Source: Mycobacterium sp. (GTDB taxonomy: Bacteria > Actinomycetota > Actinomycetes > Mycobacteriales > Mycobacteriaceae). From it: a DNA stretch of 7,325 nucleotides. The translations under genes were made by a program, and so were the position numbers. The notes beneath the pieces are model-generated. The model was not told where the DNA came from and did no database searches. It saw nothing but the letters and a program-made list of their open reading frames with translations. The stretch spans positions 1-7,325 of the forward strand of contig JAHBAP020000539.1 of NCBI GenBank assembly GCA_018500005.2. The letters run 5' to 3'. This document shows, in pieces, positions 1-6,856 of the stretch (position 1 is its first letter; every line of letters starts with the position of its first letter).

Positions 1-473
1 ACAAGGTCACCGAGGACGAACAGATGAGGGTTTCCCGGATCACCGCGGTGGTGCTGGGTGTCCTCGCCATCGGCCTCGGCATCCTGGCCAACGGGCAGAA
101 CGTCGCGTTCCTGGTGGCATTGGCTTTCGCGGTCGCGGCCTCCGCCAACCTGCCGACCATTCTCTATTCGCTGTACTGGCAGCGGTTCAACACCCGTGGC
201 GCGCTGTGGAGCATGTACGGCGGTTTGATCAGTTGCATCGTGCTGATCGTGTTCTCCCCGGCGGTATCCGGCGCCAAGTCGTCCATGCTGCCGACCATGG
301 ACTTCCACTGGTTCCCGCTGTCCAGCCCGGGCATCGTGTCGATCCCACTGGCGTTCGCGCTCGGGGTGATCGGCACGCTGACCTCGCGCGACACCGGCGA
401 CCCGGTGCTCAACGCGGAGATGGAGGTGCGGTCGTTGACCGGCGTGGGCGCGGAGAAGGCCACCCACCACTGA
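1..473 (+). CDS. actP: Cation/acetate symporter (solute:sodium symporter family), C-terminal part, 5' truncated
   Basis: This is the C-terminal part of a membrane transporter that takes up a small carboxylate such as acetate together with a cation. The reading frame is open to the left edge (codons from position 3, reading KVTEDEQMRVSR), so the ATG at 24 is an internal methionine and not the start. Hydrophobic segments lie at about nt 39-89, 102-179, 201-266 and 322-387. The second contains the family-typical stretch QNVAFLVALAFAVAASANLP, followed by a TRGALW-like motif, as I remember from E. coli ActP. The tail after the last membrane segment is short and hydrophilic and should be cytoplasmic. 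The stop is TGA at 471-473. The gene converges on the DUF5302 gene, with only a tandem repeat between them. The family is fairly certain. The exact substrate cannot be read from this fragment. Confidence 0.88.
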   Translation, partial: KVTEDEQMRVSRITAVVLGVLAIGLGILANGQNVAFLVALAFAVAASANLPTILYSLYWQRFNTRGALWSMYGGLISCIVLIVFSPAVSGAKSSMLPTMDFHWFPLSSPGIVSIPLAFALGVIGTLTSRDTGDPVLNAEMEVRSLTGVGAEKATHH

Positions 474-494
474 GTTCGATTGCCCGGTTGACTG

Positions 495-605
495 CCCAGG
501 TTCCTCAGCGGCTCACTTCGCTGCGCCGCATCGTCCCCCGGGCAGGTCCGATTACCCAGGTTCCTCAGCGGCTCACTTCGCTGCGCCGCATCGTCACCCG
601 GGCAG
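495..605. repeat. Tandem direct repeat, two 51-bp copies with 60-bp period
   Basis: Copy 1 (495-545) and copy 2 (555-605) are identical except for one base (C at 536, A at 596) and are separated by 9 bp. Each copy can fold locally in two alternative ways: CAGCG (506-510) with CGCTG (519-523), or GCGGC (508-512) with GCCGC (525-529). Each copy ends in a CCCGGG palindrome. A degenerate fragment of the unit (474-489, resembling 546-562) directly follows the symporter stop, so the array may once have begun there. It lies between two convergent genes, where it could act as a bidirectional terminator or be a dispersed mycobacterial intergenic repeat. The repeat itself is certain, but its role is not. 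Confidence 0.93.
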
Positions 606-613
606 AGGTCCGG

Positions 614-793
614 CTAGCCGCCACTCTTGCGCCGGAAACTGCGGCGCTGTTCGGCTGGGCCGTGGGCATGTGATCCCTTGCCCCCGCCGTCGGTGTGGGC
701 GGTACCGCCGGCGGCATTCGCCTTCTTGCGGTCGAGTGCCTCGCGGAACTTGCGCTTGGTCTCGTCCGCGGGATCCGGTTCTGCGTCGGCCAT
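614..793 (-). CDS. DUF5302 family small protein (59 aa)
   Basis: This is a 59-residue actinobacterial small protein of unknown function. It starts with MADAEPDPADETKRKFREAL and ends in an Arg/Lys-rich tail (RRSFRRKSGG). Three parts can be seen: an acidic N-terminus; a charged, probably helical stretch at about residues 11-25; and a Gly/His-rich linker (GGGKGSHAHG) leading into the basic end. The pattern and length fit the DUF5302 family as I remember it. There are no cysteines, signal peptide or membrane segment, so it is probably cytoplasmic. The ATG at 793 has no ribosome-binding site. TAGTCT, a TANNNT -10 box, lies exactly 7 nt upstream (801-806), which suggests a leaderless transcript beginning at the ATG. 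The stop is TAG at 616-614, inside GCTAGC. The gene converges with the symporter gene. Confidence 0.8.
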   Translation of the reverse strand: MADAEPDPADETKRKFREALDRKKANAAGGTAHTDGGGKGSHAHGPAEQRRSFRRKSGG

Positions 794-800
794 AGCCCGC

Positions 801-806
801 AGACTA
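801..806 (-). promoter_or_regulatory. Predicted -10 box of the DUF5302 gene (leaderless)
   Basis: On the minus strand the hexamer TAGTCT is followed by 7 nt (GCGGGCT) and then the ATG at 793. This places the expected transcription start on the A of the start codon. No clear TTGACA-like -35 is visible, which is common for mycobacterial promoters. Confidence 0.45.
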
Positions 807-870
807 CGCCAGATCGCGACGACGAACGGTGAGTGGTGGCCAGTCCGCGGCTTTATCGGGCGGACGTGGG

Positions 871-903
871 GGTGGCGCGGCCGGGGTTCCCGACCGCGCC
901 ACC
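871..903 (-). terminator. Strong hairpin downstream of the secreted-protein gene
   Basis: A perfect 10-bp inverted repeat pairs 871-880 (GGTGGCGCGG) with 894-903. After one mismatch (881/893) the stem continues through 882-885 with 889-892, closing on a GTT loop. It starts 13 bp beyond the stop codon of the minus-strand gene ending at 917. No U-tract follows, as is usual for mycobacterial terminators. It may also insulate the downstream DUF5302 promoter at 801-806 from read-through. Confidence 0.65.
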
Positions 904-916
904 GTCCACCGTGTCA

Positions 917-2773
917 TCACCAAGTAATCGTCGGCCATGCCTGGGTTTTGACGACCCACTCAGCCCAGTCGTTGTCGAGGTAATCACCTGCGTAGGTGGT
1001 CTCCCAATTCTGGACCTTGCCCTCGGGCAGAACCGACGGCGGCACGAGGAATCCGACACGGATCGGAATGTCGGCGTCCCAGAGGGCGTTGCGCAGCTCG
1101 TACTTGGTCGTATACATCCACTGACTATCCAGGCCCAACGCCGAGGGGCCACCGAGGTTATTCAGCAACTCCACAACGGTTTCGTCGACCGGTATCAGCG
1201 TCGTCAAACCCACCCCGACCGGGTCATCGGGGTCGAATCCGGACTTGAACCACTGAGTGATCCGCGTCAGGACGTAGTTGATGATCTCGGTGGTAGACGG
1301 AGTCACCTCCTCGGCGATCTTGGCCAGCATCGCCTTCACTTCGTCAGCGGCATCCAAGGACTTGAACTCGGTGGCCTCCACGACTGCGCCGACCTTGTTG
1401 TAGATCGGAAGCAGCATCTTGCCCATGTCGCCGATCTGCTCTGCGGATGAACGGTCACCCTCCAGCATCAGCGTCACGGCGGTGACGACAGGGATGGGGA
1501 TCGCACTTCCGGTATCGACCGCCTTCTCGATGGCGGCACCGGTCAGCGGTGTCACCTGCCTGATCCAGAGGTCGCCGTCGGAGTCGGGGATGCCGATAGT
1601 CTGGCCGGCGTCGGCCTCGCCGATTTCATTCGGCCCGTAGTTGACCAGGGCGGTGTTGGTGCTGCCCTTCGTTCCCGCCACGGTTTGCAGGACCATCGTC
1701 AGCATCACCGGCTCGTCCTCTTCGAACGGCCAATTCTCGCCGGTGGTCTTGACGACCTTGAGCGAATCGGAGGAGATCAGGCCCGGCTTCGCGTCAGTAA
1801 ACACGGGCAGGACATTCACGGTCACTGAAGCTATCGAGCGATCGCGGAATGGTGCGACGCCGAAGATGCTGTAGGCCAACCGGTTCAGTCCGGTGATCAC
1901 GTCGTTGAACACATGAACGTGCCAGGGATTGTCCAAGGTGTCATCGACCGCCCGGACGACAAACGTGTCGAAACCGCCGAGCTGAGCCGCTTCGATATCC
2001 GGCGTATAGACGTACGAACCGTCCTCGGCAATGTCCAAAATCCCGCGCAGGGGCGACACATCGACCTCGTAAGTGATGATGTCGCCGTTGGCGTCATAGG
2101 CGCCCAGATTGCCTCGAATCACACCGGTCGCGAGGTCCTCGGTGTACGCGGTGGGGTTCAGGGTGGGTGCGGTGTTGAAGAAGGTGTAGCGGACCTGGCG
2201 CAGCGGGTTCAACAACCTGTTGACCAAGTTGGCCACCGGCCGGGCGGCTCTCGCCTGCACCGCGGAGGCGTTCGCCTGGGACGGGCTCGCCGCGGCGGCC
2301 GTCTGCGGCGCAGGCACCGATGCCGACGGCGATGCCGTTGCGACGGCGGGAACCGAAGGCGCACCCGGGGCTGGAGCCGACTGCGTAGCTGTACTGCCGG
2401 CCACGGCTACAGGCGTCACCTTGATCCGGTCACGGCCACGGTCGGCCGGTGCAGCGACTGACTGGGCGGCTTTCACCGCTGCCTCGGTGGCGGCAGAAGA
2501 CGCCTGGGCACTGCGCGAACGGGCTCTGTCTGTCGCTGGCCGCGACGAACGATTCGGCGAGGACGTCGCCGACGAACCACCGCCCGCTGCCGACGGGCCT
2601 GCCGACGGGCCACCGGCCCTGTCCGCGTCAGCATGGGCGACGGCGGGGGCGGCCATCATGGCCGCGCCCACACCTGCGGCCAGCACCCCGGCCTGAAGCC
2701 AGCGGACAACCGGTAAGACCTCCTCTTGGCTGCGCCGATCGCGGCGCTTTCCAGACTTCCCCATCCCCGACAT
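917..2773 (-). CDS. Secreted mycobacterial Ig-like (VCBS/tandem-95 type) domain protein with unknown C-terminal domain, 618 aa
   Basis: This is an exported protein of unknown function. The chosen start is the ATG at 2773. GGGAGG lies 7 nt upstream, whereas a longer frame to 2842 has no such site and would run through the promoter region. Residues 1-48 form a signal peptide with a basic n-region (KSGKRRDRR), a hydrophobic core of Ala/Gly/Val, and predicted cleavage after AHA (48). Residues 49 to about 178 are a low-complexity Ala/Pro/Ser linker, a likely site for O-mannosylation. Residues 180-200 carry a conserved lead-in (NLVNRLLNPLRQVRYTFFNT). Residues 200 to about 322 form a VCBS/cadherin-like Ig fold (TGVIRGNLGAYDANGD, then EDGSYVYTP and FDTFVVRAVDD). 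Residues 327-618 form a domain I do not recognise, containing WPFEEDEP and DSDGDLWI, an alpha-helical middle, and a Trp-rich end (WAEWVVKTQAWPTITW). No LPXTG or membrane anchor follows, so it is probably released or loosely wall-bound. Confidence 0.85.
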   Translation of the reverse strand: MSGMGKSGKRRDRRSQEEVLPVVRWLQAGVLAAGVGAAMMAAPAVAHADADRAGGPSAGPSAAGGGSSATSSPNRSSRPATDRARSRSAQASSAATEAAVKAAQSVAAPADRGRDRIKVTPVAVAGSTATQSAPAPGAPSVPAVATASPSASVPAPQTAAAASPSQANASAVQARAARPVANLVNRLLNPLRQVRYTFFNTAPTLNPTAYTEDLATGVIRGNLGAYDANGDIITYEVDVSPLRGILDIAEDGSYVYTPDIEAAQLGGFDTFVVRAVDDTLDNPWHVHVFNDVITGLNRLAYSIFGVAPFRDRSIASVTVNVLPVFTDAKPGLISSDSLKVVKTTGENWPFEEDEPVMLTMVLQTVAGTKGSTNTALVNYGPNEIGEADAGQTIGIPDSDGDLWIRQVTPLTGAAIEKAVDTGSAIPIPVVTAVTLMLEGDRSSAEQIGDMGKMLLPIYNKVGAVVEATEFKSLDAADEVKAMLAKIAEEVTPSTTEIINYVLTRITQWFKSGFDPDDPVGVGLTTLIPVDETVVELLNNLGGPSALGLDSQWMYTTKYELRNALWDADIPIRVGFLVPPSVLPEGKVQNWETTYAGDYLDNDWAEWVVKTQAWPTITW

Positions 2774-2827
2774 CGCTTGACCTCCCAAAGCAACTCGTCC
2801 ACTGGCCATCAGCGGCGTGTTAAGAAG

Positions 2828-2856
2828 ATCACAAATCAGCACCGATGTCGCGACAA
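2828..2856 (-). promoter_or_regulatory. Possible promoter of the secreted-protein gene
   Basis: On the minus strand, TTGTCG (2856-2851) and TGTGAT (2833-2828) are separated by exactly 17 bp. They match the -35 and -10 consensus only in part (3 and 4 of 6). Transcription would start near 2820, giving a leader of about 45 nt ahead of the GGGAGG site and the ATG at 2773. This is plausible but weak. Confidence 0.3.
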
Positions 2857-2859
2857 TCC

Positions 2860-2924
2860 GGCGGGCAGGTCGGCTTGCGGCGGACCGGCCGAGGACCTAC
2901 CGCCGCGGGGCAACCCGAAGCGGC
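2860..2924 (-). terminator. Inverted repeats after the PPOX gene, possible terminator
   Basis: Immediately after the PPOX stop codon, GCCGC (2902-2906) pairs with GCGGC (2920-2924). An inner GGG/CCC pairing (2908-2910 with 2914-2916) is also possible. An overlapping longer alternative pairs 2860-2864 with 2900-2904 and 2867-2871 with 2894-2898. The two folds are mutually exclusive in part. Either could end PPOX transcription, or the dyad could be an operator upstream of the secreted-protein promoter. Confidence 0.35.
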
Positions 2925-4215
<1,291 letters not shown>

Positions 4216-4240
<25 letters not shown>

Positions 4241-4602
4241 GCGAACTCGGCGTCCAGGTAGCGAGAGGCGTCGTCGAAGCCCAGGCCCAGACCGCGGGCC
4301 GCTTGGGCGTAGGTGTGGGCGGCGGCGGCCATTGCGGCGTCGGTCGGGTCGCGGCGTGCGATGAAACTGCCTTGGCGACCGCGGGTTTCGACGATGCCGG
4401 CGGCCTCCAGTTCGCGGTAGGCCCGAGCCACGGTGTTGACCGCCAGCCCTAGTTCACCCGCCAACTCTCGGACGGTCGGCAGTCTGGAACCGGTCGCCAG
4501 TCGGCCACCCCTCACGGCGTCGATCACCGCGAGCCGCAACTGATCGAATATCGGCGTGCGGGATTCGCTGTCCACCCGCAGCCACTCAGCTAGCTCCGAC
4601 AC
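4216..4602 (-). CDS. GntR-family transcriptional regulator, YtrA type, Rv1152-like (128 aa)
   Basis: This is a small DNA-binding repressor or activator. Residues 17-81 form the winged helix-turn-helix: [39 protein letters not shown], then [21 protein letters not shown], where the wing ends in SFI. The remaining 45 or so residues are a short two-helix tail, as in the YtrA subfamily, which dimerises but lacks a large ligand domain. The frame is open to 4701, but that extension covers the promoter region. The GTG at 4602 starts the usual-length protein ([10 protein letters not shown]) and has CATACT 7 nt upstream, fitting a leaderless start. The gene is divergent from sir2, so autoregulation and control of sir2 are likely. 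YtrA regulators often govern transporters, which are not seen here. Its stop (TAG at 4218-4216) lies inside the end of omt. Confidence 0.9.
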
Positions 4603-4609
4603 GTGCCTC

Positions 4610-4615
4610 AGTATG
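4610..4615 (-). promoter_or_regulatory. Possible -10 box of gntR (leaderless)
   Basis: On the minus strand, CATACT (4 of 6 to TATAAT) is followed by 7 nt (GAGGCAC) and the GTG at 4602, the same spacing as the other leaderless genes here. GAGG is too close to the GTG (3 nt) to be a good ribosome-binding site. Confidence 0.35.
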
Positions 4616-4665
4616 GCCGACGCCGGGTCGGCGCGGGACCGTCCCAGCAGGTTTCGCACGTGAAA
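4616..4665. promoter_or_regulatory. Cluster of dyads, candidate operators of the GntR regulator
   Basis: Three inverted repeats lie between the gntR and sir2 -10 boxes. They are GCCGAC (4616-4621) with GTCGGC (4627-4632), the 11-bp palindrome GGGACCGTCCC (4635-4645), and TTTC-N6-GAAA (4652-4665), which encloses CACGTG. The first abuts the gntR -10 box. The last covers the expected -35 position of sir2. Which one, if any, is bound cannot be decided from sequence. Confidence 0.35.
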
Positions 4666-4682
4666 ATGCGCAGCTAAACACG

Positions 4683-4688
4683 TATAAT
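4683..4688 (+). promoter_or_regulatory. -10 box of the sir2-M14 operon
   Basis: A perfect TATAAT, conspicuous in this GC-rich sequence, points toward sir2. Transcription should start near 4695, giving a leader of about 95 nt. No good TTGACA match is seen 16-18 bp upstream. That region instead carries the TTTC-N6-GAAA dyad, so an activator or repressor site there is conceivable. Confidence 0.6.
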
Positions 4689-4698
4689 CGGGTATCTC

Positions 4699-4724
4699 CA
4701 AGCGGCCACTTCGGTGGCCGTTTG
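4699..4724 (+). promoter_or_regulatory. UUCG-capped hairpin at the 5' end of the sir2 leader
   Basis: CGGCCAC (4703-4709) pairs perfectly with GTGGCCG (4714-4720) around a TTCG tetraloop closed by C-G, a very stable RNA loop. The stem extends outward to 4699-4724 through one G-U and three Watson-Crick pairs. It begins only a few bases after the predicted transcription start and is followed by TTTGTT. It could protect the mRNA 5' end, or it could be an early terminator (attenuator). Confidence 0.55.
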
Positions 4725-4757
4725 TTCGCGCTCTGGGTTCTGTGTTCTGTTGCGGGG

Positions 4758-4790
4758 GCTAGTGCCGACACGACTTGAAAGGGCACTGGC
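4758..4790 (+). promoter_or_regulatory. Stem-loop overlapping the sir2 ribosome-binding site
   Basis: GCTAGTGCC (4758-4766) pairs with GGCACTGGC (4782-4790) through nine pairs, one of them G-U, with a 15-nt loop. The ribosome-binding site GAAAGGG (4777-4783) sits half in the loop and half in the stem. The stem ends directly before the TTG start codon at 4791. Such a fold should reduce initiation unless opened. Confidence 0.45.
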
Positions 4791-5522
4791 TTGACGGACT
4801 CCACCCCGATGCGGATCGCGGTCTTCAGCGGTGCGGGCATCTCCGCCGAAAGCGGGGTACCCACTTTTCGCGACGACGAGACCGGGCTGTGGTCGAAGTA
4901 CGACCCGTACGAGATCGCCAGCACCGACGGCTGGCAGAAGCATCCGGAACGGGTGTGGGCCTGGTATCTGTGGCGCCACCATCTGGTCAAGGAAGTGCAG
5001 CCCAATTCGGGCCACGAGGCCGTGGCGATATGGCAGGACTACGCCGACGTCACCGTGATCACTCAAAACGTCGACGATCTTCACGAGCGGGCCGGCAGTC
5101 GCACCGTCCACCACCTGCACGGAAGCCTGTCCGAATTCTGGTGCGACACCTGCGGTTCGCGCTACCACGGACCCTTGCCCGATATGCCCGAACCGGTGTT
5201 GGAAAAAGAGCCCTTGCCCTGTGAATGCGGCGGGCTGATCCGGCCCGGGATCGTCTGGTTCGGCGAGCAACTGCCCGACGAGCCGTGGCAGGCCGGGGTC
5301 GAAGCGGTGTCGATGGCTGACCTGGTGGTGGTGGTCGGCACCTCCGGCCTGGTCTATCCCGCCGCCGCGCTCCCCGACCTCGCACTCGCGAACGGGACGA
5401 CGGTGATCGAAGTCAATCCCGAGCCGACCCCGATGTCATCGTCGGTCACCGTGTCGATCCGGGAAGGCGCCGGCGCCGCGCTGCCCACGCTGCTGCAGCG
5501 GCTGCCCGAGTTACTTCCCTAG
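4791..5522 (+). CDS. cobB: NAD-dependent protein deacylase, class III sirtuin, Rv1151c-like (243 aa)
   Basis: This is a Sir2 enzyme that removes acyl groups from protein lysines, consuming NAD+ and releasing nicotinamide and O-acyl-ADP-ribose; it acts in the cytoplasm. The Rossmann NAD site is [14 protein letters not shown] (14-27). [11 protein letters not shown] follows at 92-102, and the catalytic His is H110 in HLHGS. The zinc module has C118, C121, C144 and C146, then RPGIVWFGE (151-159), GTS (183-185) and VNPEP (208-212). Y59 and R62 (WYLWR) form the Y-x-x-R pair that in class III sirtuins binds acidic acyl groups, so desuccinylation or demalonylation is likely alongside deacetylation. 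The TTG at 4791 is preferred because GAAAGGG lies 7 nt upstream; an ATG at 4809 is the alternative. The gene is divergent from gntR and followed after 11 bp by an M14 peptidase gene, probably one transcript. Confidence 0.95.
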   Translation: MTDSTPMRIAVFSGAGISAESGVPTFRDDETGLWSKYDPYEIASTDGWQKHPERVWAWYLWRHHLVKEVQPNSGHEAVAIWQDYADVTVITQNVDDLHERAGSRTVHHLHGSLSEFWCDTCGSRYHGPLPDMPEPVLEKEPLPCECGGLIRPGIVWFGEQLPDEPWQAGVEAVSMADLVVVVGTSGLVYPAAALPDLALANGTTVIEVNPEPTPMSSSVTVSIREGAGAALPTLLQRLPELLP

Positions 5523-5533
5523 GGGATCGTGCC

Positions 5534-6856
5534 TTGCGCCCCTCCAAGGCCCGCCTTTCCCTGCCGGGATCGGACGAACTCAACTATGAGTCCCTGCTCA
5601 GCCGCTTCGATGGCAGTGCGGGGACAAAGATCGAGCTATTGGGCCACAGCCGAACCGGCCGACGGATACCACTCGTCACGGTCGGCGAGGGTTCGCGTTC
5701 CGTCCTCGTCGTGGGGGCCCCGCATCCGAATGAGCCCACGGGTTGTCTCACGATTCTGCGACTGCTCGCCGAACTCACCACACATCCCGAGCTGTCCGAG
5801 ACCCCGGACTGGCAATGGCACTTCATACCCGCGATAGACCTTGACGGGATCGCGCTCAACCAGAAGTGGTTCGGCGACTCCCCGGACCTCGAGGCCTATC
5901 TCAAGCATTTCTACCGCCCTCCGTTTCGGCTACAACCCGAGTACAGCTTCCCGCTCGCACTGCCGCACTACAGCTTCAGCGCCGAGACGCCGGAAAGTAT
6001 CTGCTGGCGTAGAGCTTTGGAGATCGCCCAGCCCCAGCTGCAGTGCTCACTGCACGGCGCGGACACCGGAGGCTCGTTTTTCCTACTGAGCAGCGAATGC
6101 CCGGACCTCGCCGCCCAACTCGTCCGGCTTCCGGCCTCATTCGGCATCGCGCTGAACGAGGTCGGCGAGTTCTTCGCTGAGATGGAGGTGTTTGAACCAG
6201 GCGTCTTCGCCTTCCCGTCCGTCACCGAGATCATCGCGCACGACGTCTCCCGCGGCGACGCGCCGGGAACATCGTGGACGGCGGGCAACTCCAGTGCAGG
6301 CTTCGCGCTCGACAGCTTGGGGAGTTTCAGTATGACCTGCGAGGTGCCGATCTGGCGTGACGCACGGGAGGGCGATCGCAGTGCCTCTGGTCGCACCGTC
6401 GGCGACGTGGTGGACGACCAGATCGATCAACTCCGGGAAGACGCAGAGATCCTCACGGCATCCTTGCCGAAGCTTCACCCGCGAGTCGAGTCCTTCGAGG
6501 GCCAGGCGCTTATCGAGTCTCTGGAAGATTCCCTCTCCGGGACGATCGGGCTGGTGTCGGCCCTGACGCGGGCCCGACCGCACGGGGCCGATGACCGGCC
6601 GCTTCGGAAACACGATCTCGTGGTCGCCGAATCGGGGACCTACGGTCTTCGAACATCGGCGATGCTGCTGCGGCTGGCCACACTGTTGCGGGATCCGGCG
6701 ATCGAAGCGGTCAGCCGGGCGGTACTCGACAGGCGGCTTTCCGGCTACTTGCGGTCTGCCCGATTGTCCCCCATACCGCTGGCACAAGCGACCGGCCTTC
6801 AGATGGCGGCCATCCGTGCGGCAATCCGTTTTCTCAGCGAAGGCCCGGAAGCCTAG
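5534..6856 (+). CDS. M14-family zinc carboxypeptidase-like protein (440 aa)
   Basis: This is a predicted zinc metallopeptidase of the carboxypeptidase A (M14) superfamily. Its lead-in GHSRTGRRIPLVTVG (37-51) is typical of the family. Zinc ligands are H64 and E67 in APHPNEPTG and H174 in SLHGADTGG; the probable catalytic base is E270 in MTCEVP. The substrate-binding region reads IDLDGIALNQKWFGD (101-115) and FYRPP (126-130), instead of the classical DLNRNF. This is a divergent branch, and its substrate (peptide, murein peptide or amidated metabolite) is unknown. About 170 residues follow E270, mostly predicted helical. No signal peptide or membrane segment is visible, so it is probably cytoplasmic. 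The TTG at 5534 has AGGGG 8 nt upstream, overlapping the sir2 stop codon, which supports coupled expression. The stop lies in the CTAG at 6853-6856, shared with the convergent methyltransferase gene. Confidence 0.87.
   Translation: MRPSKARLSLPGSDELNYESLLSRFDGSAGTKIELLGHSRTGRRIPLVTVGEGSRSVLVVGAPHPNEPTGCLTILRLLAELTTHPELSETPDWQWHFIPAIDLDGIALNQKWFGDSPDLEAYLKHFYRPPFRLQPEYSFPLALPHYSFSAETPESICWRRALEIAQPQLQCSLHGADTGGSFFLLSSECPDLAAQLVRLPASFGIALNEVGEFFAEMEVFEPGVFAFPSVTEIIAHDVSRGDAPGTSWTAGNSSAGFALDSLGSFSMTCEVPIWRDAREGDRSASGRTVGDVVDDQIDQLREDAEILTASLPKLHPRVESFEGQALIESLEDSLSGTIGLVSALTRARPHGADDRPLRKHDLVVAESGTYGLRTSAMLLRLATLLRDPAIEAVSRAVLDRRLSGYLRSARLSPIPLAQATGLQMAAIRAAIRFLSEGPEA

Noticed and set aside
495..605. 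CRISPR-like repeat-spacer pattern
   Set aside because: There are only two 51-bp units with a 9-bp gap and no cas genes, so it is a simple tandem duplication.
206..673. Open plus-strand frame of 155 codons crossing the symporter end and the repeat
   Set aside because: It is out of frame with the clear symporter sequence, is Arg-rich shadow translation, and only stays open because the repeat lacks stops in that frame.
833..1450. Long plus-strand frame opposite the secreted-protein gene
   Set aside because: It lies antisense to a gene with signal peptide, Ig-like domain and ribosome-binding site. Its own composition looks like a GC-rich shadow and it has no start signal.
1913..2696. Plus-strand frames opposite the Ala/Pro/Ser linker
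   Set aside because: Low-complexity GC-rich coding leaves the other strand open by chance; the translations are repetitive Arg/Ala/Gly.
2774..2842. N-terminal extension of the secreted protein to 2842
   Set aside because: It would place about 23 residues ahead of a textbook signal peptide and has no ribosome-binding site. The ATG at 2773 has GGGAGG at 7 nt.
4603..4701. N-terminal extension of the GntR regulator to 4701
   Set aside because: It would run through the dyads and the sir2 TATAAT and make the protein longer than YtrA-type regulators. GTG 4602 fits family length and has a -10 box 7 nt upstream.
4683..4730. A small RNA or tRNA-like gene at the UUCG hairpin
   Set aside because: There is only one stem with a short U-rich tail, and no cloverleaf or second conserved element. 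A leader hairpin of sir2 explains it more simply.
4791..5522. Sir2 as part of an anti-phage system (Thoeris or SIR2-associated defence)
   Set aside because: The protein is a compact class III lysine deacylase with a zinc module and Y-x-x-R pair. No TIR, Argonaute, HerA or other defence partner is nearby.
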